Source: Mesorhizobium sp. B2-4-3 (lineage in GTDB: Bacteria > Pseudomonadota > Alphaproteobacteria > Rhizobiales > Rhizobiaceae). Taken from it: a stretch of 64,000 nucleotides of DNA. The stretch lies in assembly GCF_006442815.1 (NCBI RefSeq), contig NZ_VFVL01000025.1, positions 1 through 64,000 of the forward strand. Reading direction: 5' to 3'. The translations under genes and the position numbers were made by a program. This document shows, piece after piece, positions 35,736 to 45,464 of this stretch (the stretch's first letter is position 1; each line of letters starts with the position of its first letter). A model generated the notes under the pieces. That model ran no database searches, was not told the DNA's origin, and saw nothing but the letters and a program-made list of their open reading frames with translations.

Positions 35736-37538
35736 ATGATCAGTATGGCTCAGGCCGTGGCGCTCAAGGAGATGCCGGCCGAAATCGATCCCATCACGCT
35801 GCAGGTCATCCGCGGTTCATTCGAAACCATCGCCGAGGAAATGGCGCATGTGCTCTACCGCATGTCCTTTTCCTCGATCATCCGTGAATCCGAGGATCTC
35901 GGCGCTGGCCTGTTCGACGTCGAGTTCAACACGCTGTGCGAGTCGGAATCGACGCCGATGCACATCGGTTCGATCCCCGGTTACCTGCGCGGTATCCAGG
36001 CAACGCTGGAGGACGGCGAGTGGTACGATGGCGACGTGGTCGTCCACAATCATCCCTACCACGGCTCCAGTCACACCCCCGACCTCGCGATCGTGGTGCC
36101 CGTGTTCTGGCATGGCCGCCTGATCGGTTTTGCCGGCAATACCGCCCACCATGTGGACATCGGAGCGGCGACGCCCGGCCTCATCATCGACGTTCCGGAT
36201 GTCTTTGCCGAGGGCATGCTGTTTGCAGGCACCAAGCTTTACCGCAAGGGCCAGCCCAACAATGCGATGTGGACCTTCATCCGCAACAACAGCCGCGCGG
36301 CCCAGCAACTGGTGAGCGACATCGAGGCCCAGGTCGCTTCGGCCAGGCTTGGCGCCAAGCGCTTCGTCGAACTAATCGAGAAGTTCGGGGAAGACACGGT
36401 CTTCCGGGCGGCCAACCAGCTGATGGACTATGCCGAGCGCATGATGCGACAGCGCATCCGCGAAATTCCCGACGGCGAATATACGGCCGAGGGCTGGCTC
36501 GACGACGACGGGCGCAATCGCGACCAGCGCTTGAAGGTCAAGGTCACCGTCCGTGTCAGGGGCGACGAACTCGACGTCGATCTCACGGGCTCTGCCGACC
36601 AGACACCGACCGCCTACAATGTGCCGTTCGAGGGTTCGACCAAGGTTGCCGCCTATGCGGCTTTCCGCAAGCTTCTGCTCGACGCCTACACGTCCGACGT
36701 GCGCGTGCCCTCCAACGAAGGTTCGTTCAGGCCGATCAACGTGATCGCGCCGCTTGGCTCAATTTTCAACCCGAAACCGCCGGCATCCGCGGAGGCGCGC
36801 TTCACCCAGTGCAATCGCATGATCGACCTGATCATCCGCGCGCTGGCGCCCGTCATGCCGGATACCGTGATCGCAGGCAGCTCGGCGTCGATCTCGTTCG
36901 CCGCCTATTCGGGTGTGCGTCCGAGCGGCGACTACTGGGTGTTTCTCGAAGTGAACGAGGGAGCCTATGGCGGTCGCCCGCGCTCGGACGGCCCCGACAG
37001 CATCGATAACCTGATGGCCAACACGCGCAACAATCCGCTCGAGGACCTGGCGATGCATATTCCGATGATCTGCGATCGCTACGAATTGCGCGACGACGTG
37101 CCTCCCGGCGCCGGGGAGTTCAGGGGAGGGCTCGGCGTGGTCAAGGCGCAACGCGTACTGACCGATGGCTTCATCACCCATGAATCGGAACGTCACAAGG
37201 ATGCGCCATGGGGCATCTTTGGCGGCACCGACGGCGCGGTTGGCAAGTGCCTGATCTACAACGCCTTGGCCGCAGGCGAGGCCCGCGAGATGCATTCCAA
37301 ATTCTCCGGACTCGCCGTAAAGGCCAACGACACCATGGCCTATTTCAGCCCCAATGGGGGCGGGTACGGCTCGCCGCTGAAGCGGCCTGCCCAGAAGGTG
37401 CTCGAGGACGTGCTCGACGGCTTCTATTCGGCGGAGCATGCGCGCGATGTCTACGGCGTCGCGGTCGATGTCGAGCAGGAAACGGTCGATATCGAGGCGA
37501 CCGCCGCGCTACGGGCAGCGCTCGCAAAAGCCTCATAG
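35736..37538 (+). CDS. hyuB: ATP-dependent hydantoinase/oxoprolinase subunit B
   Basis: The 600-residue HyuB-family protein opens with PITLQVIRGSFETIAEEM and has the metal-site region NHPYHGSSHTPDLAI and the late motif GGGYGSPLKRP. It starts 17 bases after hyuA at ATG 35736, behind AAAGGGAGG. It forms the catalytic complex with HyuA. Confidence 0.9.
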   Translation: MISMAQAVALKEMPAEIDPITLQVIRGSFETIAEEMAHVLYRMSFSSIIRESEDLGAGLFDVEFNTLCESESTPMHIGSIPGYLRGIQATLEDGEWYDGDVVVHNHPYHGSSHTPDLAIVVPVFWHGRLIGFAGNTAHHVDIGAATPGLIIDVPDVFAEGMLFAGTKLYRKGQPNNAMWTFIRNNSRAAQQLVSDIEAQVASARLGAKRFVELIEKFGEDTVFRAANQLMDYAERMMRQRIREIPDGEYTAEGWLDDDGRNRDQRLKVKVTVRVRGDELDVDLTGSADQTPTAYNVPFEGSTKVAAYAAFRKLLLDAYTSDVRVPSNEGSFRPINVIAPLGSIFNPKPPASAEARFTQCNRMIDLIIRALAPVMPDTVIAGSSASISFAAYSGVRPSGDYWVFLEVNEGAYGGRPRSDGPDSIDNLMANTRNNPLEDLAMHIPMICDRYELRDDVPPGAGEFRGGLGVVKAQRVLTDGFITHESERHKDAPWGIFGGTDGAVGKCLIYNALAAGEAREMHSKFSGLAVKANDTMAYFSPNGGGYGSPLKRPAQKVLEDVLDGFYSAEHARDVYGVAVDVEQETVDIEATAALRAALAKAS

Positions 37539-37604
37539 CACCCGCGAATTGACTCTTGGGCGTCTGGAACACGCCCTGATCCACGACAACAATGGGAGGA
37601 GAGC

Positions 37605-38909
37605 ATGTTCGAGACTACCGCAAATAGCGCTGGCAAGGGCGCGAAGGACGTACGCTACGCGACCTGGGTAACCCTTTTCGCCTGGGTTTTCGCGGTTTAC
37701 GACTTCATCCTGTTCGGGACGCTGCTCCCGGAGATTGGCAGGCACGAGGGCTGGAGCACTGCCTTTCAGGCGGAGCTCGCGACGTGGATTGCCGTCGGCA
37801 CGGCGGTCATTGCCTTGCTGGTTGGACCGGCGGTCGACCGTATGGGGCGGCGAAACGGAATAATTCTGACTGTCTCCGGGGCAGCCGTCTGCTCGGCCCT
37901 CACGGCCATCGGCGGCGGTTTCGGCAGCCTGGTGCTGGTGCTGATCCGCTCGCTCGGCGGCTTTGGCTACGCCGAGCAGACAGTGAACGCTACCTATCTC
38001 AGCGAGCTTTATGCCTCCGCGCCTCCCAGCGTGGCGCGGCGCCGAGGCTTCCTCTACAGCCTCGTGCAGGGAGGTTGGCCGATCGGCGCGCTTTTGGCCG
38101 CCGCGCTGACGGCAATCCTGCTGCCATTTATCGGCTGGCAAGGTTGCTTCATTTTTGCGGCGCTTCCCTCGCTCGTGATCGTGCTCTTCGCACGCAGGCT
38201 GAAGGAAACCCCGCAGTTCTTGGCACACCAGCTGGAACGCAGCCAGCCCGCAGCTCAAGATCGGGATCAACACGGTTTGCGCGCGACGCTGCAGGGCTCG
38301 ACGCGGCGGAAGACGCTGGTCCTTGGAGCCGCGTTCCTGCTCAATTGGTTTGCCATCCAGGTATTTAGCGTGCTTGGGACGACCGTGATCACCGACGTTC
38401 ATCATGTCTCGTTCGAGAACTCGTTGATCGTCCTGATCCTGTCCAATCTCGTCGGCTATCTAGGCTATCTCGCCTTCGGCTTTCTCGGCGACCGCATCGG
38501 CCGGCGCAATGCGATCGCTTTGGGTTGGACCATAGCCGGCATATTGTTCACCGGCATGCTTTACGCCCCTCATAGCCTCGGTCCGGTCATGGCGCTCTAC
38601 AGCCTTGGTCTGTTTTTCCTTATCGGTCCTTACGCGGCGCTGCTGTTTTTCATCGGCGAGAGCTTCCCGACGACCATCAGGGCCACCGGTGGCGCGCTCG
38701 TCGCCGCAATGGGACCGATCGGCGCAATTCTGGCCGGGCTTGGTGCAACCTACCTTCTAAACGCCGGGTCGACATGGCAGCTCGCCGCGCTCTATTTCGG
38801 AGCCGTGCCTTGCTTCGTGTCCGGACTGCTGATCTGCGCTGCCCCGAAGGTCATTCCGGACGATGTCTCCGAAGCGAAACTTGGCGGCGCGGCAGGGTCA
38901 CTGGCTTGA
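37605..38909 (+). CDS. MFS transporter, metabolite:H+ symporter type
   Basis: The 434-residue protein has 12 predicted membrane helices and two MFS loop motifs (DRMGRRNGI after helix 2 and GDRIGRRNAI in the second half). The layout resembles the metabolite:H+ symporter group. GGGAGGAG precedes ATG 37605. Its place directly after hyuAB suggests uptake of the hydantoin or creatinine-like substrate; this is inferred. Confidence 0.9.
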   Translation: MFETTANSAGKGAKDVRYATWVTLFAWVFAVYDFILFGTLLPEIGRHEGWSTAFQAELATWIAVGTAVIALLVGPAVDRMGRRNGIILTVSGAAVCSALTAIGGGFGSLVLVLIRSLGGFGYAEQTVNATYLSELYASAPPSVARRRGFLYSLVQGGWPIGALLAAALTAILLPFIGWQGCFIFAALPSLVIVLFARRLKETPQFLAHQLERSQPAAQDRDQHGLRATLQGSTRRKTLVLGAAFLLNWFAIQVFSVLGTTVITDVHHVSFENSLIVLILSNLVGYLGYLAFGFLGDRIGRRNAIALGWTIAGILFTGMLYAPHSLGPVMALYSLGLFFLIGPYAALLFFIGESFPTTIRATGGALVAAMGPIGAILAGLGATYLLNAGSTWQLAALYFGAVPCFVSGLLICAAPKVIPDDVSEAKLGGAAGSLA

Positions 38910-38938
38910 TGCGCAACCGATGCGCCGTGAGTGAGCAC

Positions 38939-38962
38939 CCGGGAGGGGAATCCCCCTCCCGG
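38939..38962 (+). terminator. Strong hairpin after the MFS gene
   Basis: CCGGGAGGGG and CCCCTCCCGG form a perfect 10-base stem with loop AATC, 30 bases after the MFS stop. No T-run follows, so it may slow or protect transcripts instead of being a classic intrinsic terminator. Confidence 0.5.
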
Positions 38963-39088
38963 CCGACAGCGCCGCTCGTCGCGAGGCCTACCCTGTAGGC
39001 ATTCGGAACCTTTGCTTCCCTAGGCGAATCTCTGACCACCTGTTCTGGTTCCTTAGCTGCTACGGAACTTTCCTTTCAGCCAACCGCG

Positions 39089-39107
39089 GCATTTCAGATC
39101 GAAATGC
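39089..39107 (+). promoter_or_regulatory. Inverted repeat upstream of the GlxA-like regulator
   Basis: GCATTTC and GAAATGC flank AGATC as a perfect 7-base inverted repeat, in an AT-richer stretch between the MFS gene and the regulator. It is a candidate operator, possibly for autoregulation. Nothing ties it to a specific protein. Confidence 0.35.
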
Positions 39108-39336
39108 AAATATAAGCGGTATCAATTGTTAAACAAAAAATAGAGCGGCTATTCTGGATTTGGCTGTGGCGGGTCTCAACTGAGAAGTGTGGCCAACCGA
39201 ATACAAGAGTGGCTGGCGATAACTCAATCTCATTGCCACGCCGACCTTCGGTCATCGTCCGCCTGCTAGGATAGTCGTTGTAAACGCCCTCCTTGATGTC
39301 CGTCAGGAACGGGATTGACTGGGAACGGACGCAGAA

Positions 39337-40332
39337 ATGAAAAAGTTTGGATTTGTCCTCGTCCGAAATTTCACGCTTTCTCCACTGTCGATGTTCATCG
39401 ACACGCTTCGCCTGGCTGGTGATGATGGCGATCGAAGCAGGCGCGGGAGGTTTGACTGGCAGATCATCGGAGAGAAGGGCCTGCCAATTCGATCAAGCTC
39501 CGGTGTAGAGGTGTTGCCAACCAGGCAGATTGCGGCTCCTGAGGACTATGACAATATCGTGGTCGTCGGAGGCCTTCTCACCGGGGGCCAGCATCTTAGC
39601 GCCGAAAAGGAAGCCTTTCTGCGGCTCGCTGCTCGACGCGGTATCCCGCTAACCGCACTCTGCACGGGCAGTTTTGTGCTTGCTGAGTATGGGCTGCTCG
39701 ATAGCTATCGCGCGTGCGTAAGCTGGTTTCACGTCAAGGAATTCCGAGAACAGTTCCCTCACGTTCGGGCCAGCGCCGACACGCTTTTCCTGGTCGACAG
39801 AGATCGGGCCACCTGCGCAGGCGGAGCTGGTGCAGCGGATTTGGCCAGCCACTTCGTGTCCAAGCTCGCAGATGACAGAGCCGCCGAAAAGGCGGCAAGG
39901 ATCCTAGTCCTGGACCGAATACGCACTGACCGCGATGTGCAACCCAACGGGGAGCTATTCCCGACAGCTGTCAGCCGCCATATAAGGCGCGCCCTGCTTA
40001 TGATGGAAAGCAGTATCCAGGAAAGGACCTCCGTGTCCGACATAGCGAAGAAGCTCGGCATTTCCAGGCGGCAACTGGAACGGTTGTTTTCCGAGGAGAT
40101 TCAGACAAGCCCCGCGGCGGCACATCTCGCATTGCGTTTGCGGTACGCTGGGACCCTTTTAGCCAACACTGACCTTCAGATAGGCGAAGTCGCGTACAGG
40201 TGCGGCTTTCAGAATGCAGGACACTTTAGCCGGGTGTACCGTCAGCATGTAGGAATTCCGCCGTCGAATTTTCGAAGGACCGGGACACCGCCGGGCCCCG
40301 CAACGACTTGTCAATGCATCGCGCCCAATTGA
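39337..40332 (+). CDS. GlxA-family AraC-type transcriptional regulator
   Basis: The 331-residue protein has an N-terminal DJ-1/PfpI-like domain with the nucleophile region LTALCTGSFVLAEYGLL. A C-terminal AraC DNA-binding domain follows (residues about 220-320: TSVSDIAKKLGISRRQLERLF and CGFQNAGHFSRVYR). Regulators of this group often sense quaternary amines or amino-acid derivatives. Between the hydantoinase and ABC transporter genes, control of creatinine or creatine use is plausible. Confidence 0.9.
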   Translation: MKKFGFVLVRNFTLSPLSMFIDTLRLAGDDGDRSRRGRFDWQIIGEKGLPIRSSSGVEVLPTRQIAAPEDYDNIVVVGGLLTGGQHLSAEKEAFLRLAARRGIPLTALCTGSFVLAEYGLLDSYRACVSWFHVKEFREQFPHVRASADTLFLVDRDRATCAGGAGAADLASHFVSKLADDRAAEKAARILVLDRIRTDRDVQPNGELFPTAVSRHIRRALLMMESSIQERTSVSDIAKKLGISRRQLERLFSEEIQTSPAAAHLALRLRYAGTLLANTDLQIGEVAYRCGFQNAGHFSRVYRQHVGIPPSNFRRTGTPPGPATTCQCIAPN

Positions 40333-41111
40333 TGGTAATCTCCTTCTCTCAGCCGATAGGTCATATTTCAAGCGCGCTTTGGGAACTACCGCGTCTTGAC
40401 GGCCTAGATGGCCAGGACAGGGGCACTGCGCGGCATTCGTTGAAGGTGAACGATGGAGCCGCTCTGGCCTCTGTTTCTAGACGATGATCACGATGTTCGA
40501 AAAGGCGGAGAGCTAAAACGTCTGCGGACATCAGCGGAAAGGAACACGCGCTGCCGCGACATGCCATGCGGACTAAAGACCGCATTAGGCACGCGTCAGC
40601 GGCCTAAAGGAATAAAAGTCTGCTGGCTCCTGAAGCGTTTCGCCTCCTAACCCGTTGCCTCGTCTTTCTACGTCGGATTGGTAACGCGCAGCAGGATTGC
40701 TGGCTGCTCCACCTTGAAGGAAGACGTAACGCCATCGAGCGAATCGAGCTCGGGCGGAATGCTTGGGCCGCTGCCTGACGATCGTGATTTGATATAGCAC
40801 GAGCGTGAGATTGCTCGGCGCTGAAAAGTCCCATGGTGCGGAGCTTCGCGCCCGGATTGTCTCGATCGCAATCTGCAGGAGGCGCGGCATTTGGACTGCA
40901 GCAAGGTAGACTTGAGGCACATCAAGGCCAGGGCTGCGCGTTTCGTCAGCCCCTGAGTTCTTCGGAAGGGTCGATAACGGTTCCTCATGAAACCATGCGA
41001 TGTACTTATTTGCTGCCAGCCCAACCGCAAATTACCGTTCCGGAATGGCCGAGGTTCATAAGAAAAGCGAAGCCAAGGCCTCCTTTGCCAACAAGAATGG
41101 GAGTGGCGGAA
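40333..41111. other. Long intergenic region upstream of the ABC transporter
   Basis: Two minus-strand frames at about 40585-41030 look weakly coding in alternating frames, as in a decayed gene, but I cannot assign them. The rest holds no repeat or RNA that I can see. It must include the promoter of the transporter operon. Confidence 0.35.
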
Positions 41112-42164
41112 ATGGGAAATCGCTTTAGGGGTAGCATGCTTGCTCTGTCGTTGGTGGCGAGCCTGCCGATGTTCGCAACGTCAGCGCTGGCGCTAGATAA
41201 GCTTTCCGTGATGAGTTTCGGCGGCGCGTACCAGGAAGCGCAGCGCAAGGCTGTGTTCGAGACGTACGCGTCGAGCATGGGCATCAAGATCGACGAGCAG
41301 GAGTATGGCGGCGAGATCGCCAAGATCAAGGCGATGATCGAGTCCGGCAACACCACGGTGGACGTCGTCGACGTCGATGCTCCGACGCTGTTGCAGGGCT
41401 GCGACGAGGGCATCTTCGAAAAGATCGACTGGTCGGCCATCGGCCCGAAGGAAGACTGGATCGCGGGCACCACGTCCGAATGCGGCGTCGGCACCATCGT
41501 ATACGCGACCACGCTGGCCTATGACGGCGCCAAGCTGCCAGACGGCCCTAAGACCATAAAGGACCTCTTCGACACCAAGAAATTCCCTGGCAAGCGCGGC
41601 CTATGGAAGAATCCGGCAACCAACCTGGAATTCGCCCTCCTTGCCGACGGAGTGCCCGCCGACAAGGTCTATGAGACACTGTCCACGCCAGCGGGCGTCG
41701 ACCGCGCCTTCGCCAAGCTCGACACGATCAAGGACAGCATCGTCTGGTGGGAGGCTGGCGCGCAGGCGCCGCAACTGCTTGCATCGGGCGAAGTGGTCAT
41801 GACCACCGCCTGGAACGGCCGCATCTACAACGCCAACAAGGAAAGCAAGGACTTCCGCATCGTATGGGACAACCAGATCCTCGATTCAAATTACTGGGTC
41901 ATCCCAAAGGGCGCCAAGAACCCAGCGGGTTCGCTCGCCTTCATCAAATACGCCGTGGAGCCGAAGGTGCTGGCCGGCATCATCAAGTATATCCCCTATG
42001 GTCCGGTGCGGAAATCATCCGCCCAGTTCGTGGCTCCAGAGGATGCCAAAAACCTCCCCACCAGCCCGCAGAATCTGACGGTGTCGCTGACGCTGGACAA
42101 TGCTTTCTGGGCCGACAATGGCGACGAGATCCGCAAGCGCTTCACGACCTGGCTCGCAAAATAG
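41112..42164 (+). CDS. ABC transporter periplasmic substrate-binding protein (PotD/PotF-like)
   Basis: The 350-residue protein starts at ATG 41112 with a signal peptide (MLALSLVASLPMFATSALA). The mature part begins DKLSVMSFGGAYQEAQRKA, the pattern of spermidine/putrescine-type binding proteins. It heads a four-gene import operon. Given the creatinase further on, creatine, sarcosine or a related guanidino compound is a possible ligand, but polyamine cannot be excluded. Confidence 0.9.
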   Translation: MGNRFRGSMLALSLVASLPMFATSALALDKLSVMSFGGAYQEAQRKAVFETYASSMGIKIDEQEYGGEIAKIKAMIESGNTTVDVVDVDAPTLLQGCDEGIFEKIDWSAIGPKEDWIAGTTSECGVGTIVYATTLAYDGAKLPDGPKTIKDLFDTKKFPGKRGLWKNPATNLEFALLADGVPADKVYETLSTPAGVDRAFAKLDTIKDSIVWWEAGAQAPQLLASGEVVMTTAWNGRIYNANKESKDFRIVWDNQILDSNYWVIPKGAKNPAGSLAFIKYAVEPKVLAGIIKYIPYGPVRKSSAQFVAPEDAKNLPTSPQNLTVSLTLDNAFWADNGDEIRKRFTTWLAK

Positions 42165-42188
42165 ACGAGGGCATAGAGGAGAGCATCG

Positions 42189-43310
42189 ATGAACTTTTCC
42201 CAGCGAAGGTCGTTTGCGGCGGACAAGCCAATCGATGCCCTCGTTCGTTTTGAGGACGTGAAGAAGTCCTATGACGGCGTCAACTTCGTCGTGAAGGACC
42301 TCAACCTTGACGTTAGGCGCGGCGAGTTCCTGACCATGCTGGGACCTTCGGGCTCCGGCAAGACCACCACGCTGATGATGCTAGGCGGCTTCGAACGACC
42401 GACGCTCGGCCGCATCCTTCTTGACGGCAGGCCGGTCGAGCGACTGCCGCCCGAGAAGCGCAACATCGGCTTCGTGTTCCAGAACTACGCCCTGTTCCCG
42501 CATATGACCGTGGCGGAGAACGTCGCCTTTCCATTGCGCTACCGCGGCATCAGCGGACCCGCCGCGGCGGCGAAAGTCCGCGAGGCGCTCGGTCGCGTCA
42601 GCCTCGATACGCTGGGGGACCGCCGTCCTTCGCAGCTTTCGGGCGGCCAGCAACAGCGCGTCGCATTGGCACGGGCGCTAGTGTTCGAGCCTTCACTGGT
42701 GTTGATGGACGAGCCGTTGGGTGCGCTCGACAAGCAGCTGCGCGAACGCATGCAGATCGAGATCAAGCAGTTGCAGACCTCGCTCGGCATCACCATGGTC
42801 TATGTCACGCATGACCAGTCCGAAGCGCTGACGATGTCGGACCGCATCGCGGTTTTTCATGACGGCCGCATCCAGCAACTGGCCGATCCCGAGACACTTT
42901 ACAATGAGCCGGCCAACCGTTTCGTCGCATCCTTCATCGGCGAGAACAACACTTTGTCCTGCACGCTGATGGGTCGCGAGGGAGACCTCGGCATCGTGCG
43001 CATGGCCGATGGCTCAACGTTCAAGGCCGGCAGCTCCTCAACCTCCGGAACTGGGGCCGAATTCAGCCTGTCCGTACGTCCGGAAAGCATCGCCCTTGCC
43101 GGCAGCGGCGCCGGCACCGACGTCAACCGGATGACGGGCACAGTCCGCGACGTCTTTTTCCTTGGCGATCACATGCGCCTGTCGCTGGAGGCGCTCGGCG
43201 GCCAGCTCGTAACCGCGCGTATCCCGGCGCGCCGCGTCGGACCGTTCGCGCCGGGCGATGCCGTGACGCTCGAATGCAACGTGCGGGACTGCCGCCTGCT
43301 GGAGGCCTGA
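42189..43310 (+). CDS. ABC transporter ATP-binding protein (PotA-like)
   Basis: The 373-residue ATPase has Walker A GPSGSGKTT, signature LSGGQQQRVALARAL and Walker B LVLMDEPLGALD, followed by a TOBE domain in the last 90 residues. GAGGAGAG precedes ATG 42189. It energises import by the downstream permeases. Confidence 0.95.
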   Translation: MNFSQRRSFAADKPIDALVRFEDVKKSYDGVNFVVKDLNLDVRRGEFLTMLGPSGSGKTTTLMMLGGFERPTLGRILLDGRPVERLPPEKRNIGFVFQNYALFPHMTVAENVAFPLRYRGISGPAAAAKVREALGRVSLDTLGDRRPSQLSGGQQQRVALARALVFEPSLVLMDEPLGALDKQLRERMQIEIKQLQTSLGITMVYVTHDQSEALTMSDRIAVFHDGRIQQLADPETLYNEPANRFVASFIGENNTLSCTLMGREGDLGIVRMADGSTFKAGSSSTSGTGAEFSLSVRPESIALAGSGAGTDVNRMTGTVRDVFFLGDHMRLSLEALGGQLVTARIPARRVGPFAPGDAVTLECNVRDCRLLEA

Positions 43311-43313
43311 GAG

Positions 43314-44546
43314 ATGACTGCCGTGGACATCGACCGCATCAACATCTTCATGGCCGTGCGTCGGGCGGCGAGGCCTGCCCGGCGATCGGCGTTCTCGCTC
43401 GCGCTGCCGCTGCTCGCTTTCCTCGCGGTGGCCTTCGTCGCCCCCATCCTCTACCTCCTTGTCACCGCGGTTGCCAATCCGGAAACGCGCGAGGTGCTGC
43501 CGCGCACGCTGGTGGCGCTGCAGGACTGGGACGGCAAATCCGCGCCGGACGAGCGCGTCTATGCCGCGTTGGCAGAGGATCTGAAAGTCGCCAAGGACAA
43601 CAGCACCGCAGCCCTGCTGGGCAAGAGGCTGAACTACGAGATCTCCGGCATGCGAAGCCGCGTCCTGGCGGCCGCCAGGATGGTTGAGAAATCGGATGGC
43701 GGACCCTACAAAGAGAAGTTCGTCCAGCTTGGACAGGAATGGGCCTCGCCGGAGACGTGGGCGGTCATCAGGCGCGACGGCGCTTCCTTTACTCCATATT
43801 ATCTCTTGACCGCCCTCGATCTGAGGCAGGCCCCGGACGGCTCCATTGAGCGTGTCCATGGCGACCAGGCGATCTTCCTCGATGTCCTGGGCCGCACGCT
43901 GTTCGTGGCCGGCCTGGTGACGCTGTTCACGCTGCTTCTGGGCTATCCGGTCGCCTATGTGCTGACCATCGCGCCCAAGGCAATCGCCGGCATCATGATG
44001 CTGATGGTGCTCCTGCCGCTGTGGACGTCGCTGCTGGTGCGGACCACCGCATGGGTGGTGCTGCTGCAATCGGACGGCATCATCAACGACATATTGCTCG
44101 GCCTGCACCTGACCAGCGAAAAGCTTCAGCTCATCTTCACCCGGTTCGGCACCGTGACGGCGATGACGCATATACAATTGCCCTTCACGATCCTGCCGAT
44201 CTACAGCGTCATGCGAGCCATCCCTGCCACACAGCTGCGCGCTGCCCGCTCGCTCGGCGCCGGACCGTCTTCGGCGTTCTGGCGGGTCTATGCGCCGCAG
44301 ACGCTGCCCGGCGTTGTGGCCGGCTGCTTGATGACCTTCATCCTGTCGCTCGGCTACTACATCACCCCGGCGCTCGTCGGCGGCCCGCGCGACCAGATGG
44401 TGTCGAACTTTATCTCCGTCTACATCAACCGTGACCTCAACTGGGGCCTGGCCGCCAGCCTCGGTGTGGTCCTGCTGGTCGTGACGCTCGCCATCTACCT
44501 GTTGTTCCTGCGCCTTGTCGGCGCCGACAAGATCAAGCTTGGGTGA
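43314..44546 (+). CDS. ABC transporter permease (PotB-like)
   Basis: The 410-residue membrane protein starts 3 bases after the ATPase gene. It has the inner-membrane permease core with the EAA-like motif RAARSLGAGPSSAFWRVYAPQTLPG. A long periplasmic insert of about 120 residues follows the first helix, as in the larger PotB-type permeases. Confidence 0.93.
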   Translation: MTAVDIDRINIFMAVRRAARPARRSAFSLALPLLAFLAVAFVAPILYLLVTAVANPETREVLPRTLVALQDWDGKSAPDERVYAALAEDLKVAKDNSTAALLGKRLNYEISGMRSRVLAAARMVEKSDGGPYKEKFVQLGQEWASPETWAVIRRDGASFTPYYLLTALDLRQAPDGSIERVHGDQAIFLDVLGRTLFVAGLVTLFTLLLGYPVAYVLTIAPKAIAGIMMLMVLLPLWTSLLVRTTAWVVLLQSDGIINDILLGLHLTSEKLQLIFTRFGTVTAMTHIQLPFTILPIYSVMRAIPATQLRAARSLGAGPSSAFWRVYAPQTLPGVVAGCLMTFILSLGYYITPALVGGPRDQMVSNFISVYINRDLNWGLAASLGVVLLVVTLAIYLLFLRLVGADKIKLG

Positions 44547-44550
44547 CGCC

Positions 44551-45360
44551 ATGTGGCTGCCTTCCTACGCAACCCCTTCCGAACGCCTGTTGCGAACTCT
44601 TGTTGTCATGCTGGCGGTCGCGGTCCTCCTGTTCCTGATCGCTCCGCTGTTCATCATCGTGCCGCTGTCATTTTCCAAGGACCCGTTCTTCACCTTGCCC
44701 GTGCGGGAATATTCGCTGCGCTGGTACGAGGACTTCTTCGGCAACGCGCGCTGGATGACGGCCATCTTCAACAGCGCGGTGGCGGCGGTTGCGACGACAA
44801 TACTGGCAACGACGCTCGGCACCTTGGCGGCGCTAGGCATTTCACGCCCCGATTTTCCGGCGCGGCGGCTCGTCATGGCGCTGCTGATCTCGCCGATGAT
44901 CGTGCCGATCGTCATCGTTGCCGTAGGCAGCTACCTTTTCTTCGGCCAGTTCGGCCTGACCAACACGCGAACCGGCCTGGTGCTGGCCCACACAGCGCTG
45001 GCCACGCCCTTTGTGGTCATCACCGTGACGGCGATGCTGTCGACATACGACACCAACCTGACGCGGGCCGCGCTGAGCCTCGGCGCGCCGCCCACCGCGG
45101 CCTTCTTCCGCGTAACATTGCCGAACATCATGCCGGGGGTCGTATCGGGAGCGATCTTCGCCTTCGCGACCTCTTTCGACGAAGTGGTCGTGGCGCTGTT
45201 CATGACCGCGGCCGAGCAGCGCACGCTGCCAGTGCAGATGTTCTCTGGCATACGCGACCAGATCAATCCGACCATCATGGCGGCCGCGACGCTGCTTCTG
45301 GCGCTGTCAATCATCCTGTTTTTCGCCCTGGCGATGCTCACGCGCCGTCGCGCCCGGTAA
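44551..45360 (+). CDS. ABC transporter permease (PotC-like)
   Basis: The 269-residue membrane protein has six helices and the EAA motif RAALSLGAPPTAAFFRVTLPNIMPG. ATG 44551 is preferred; a longer start overlapping the previous gene is possible. It is the last gene of the import operon. Confidence 0.93.
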   Translation: MWLPSYATPSERLLRTLVVMLAVAVLLFLIAPLFIIVPLSFSKDPFFTLPVREYSLRWYEDFFGNARWMTAIFNSAVAAVATTILATTLGTLAALGISRPDFPARRLVMALLISPMIVPIVIVAVGSYLFFGQFGLTNTRTGLVLAHTALATPFVVITVTAMLSTYDTNLTRAALSLGAPPTAAFFRVTLPNIMPGVVSGAIFAFATSFDEVVVALFMTAAEQRTLPVQMFSGIRDQINPTIMAAATLLLALSIILFFALAMLTRRRAR

Positions 45361-45464
45361 TCGCCGTTTGCCCTTGTGCTGACCGCTGGCGCGATCGGGT
45401 TACGGCGGGGCGACTCTTGCATCGCCGTTTGTCGCCGGAGCCAGGTTGCGCTTTGGAGTCTTCG

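Noticed and set aside
40585..41030. Possible decayed regulator gene on the minus strand
   Set aside because: Coding character alternates between frames, but no family motif could be recognised with confidence.
43038..44552. Minus-strand frame of 504 codons
   Set aside because: It is antisense to the ABC transporter genes, with low-complexity histidine, arginine and glutamate content typical of shadows.
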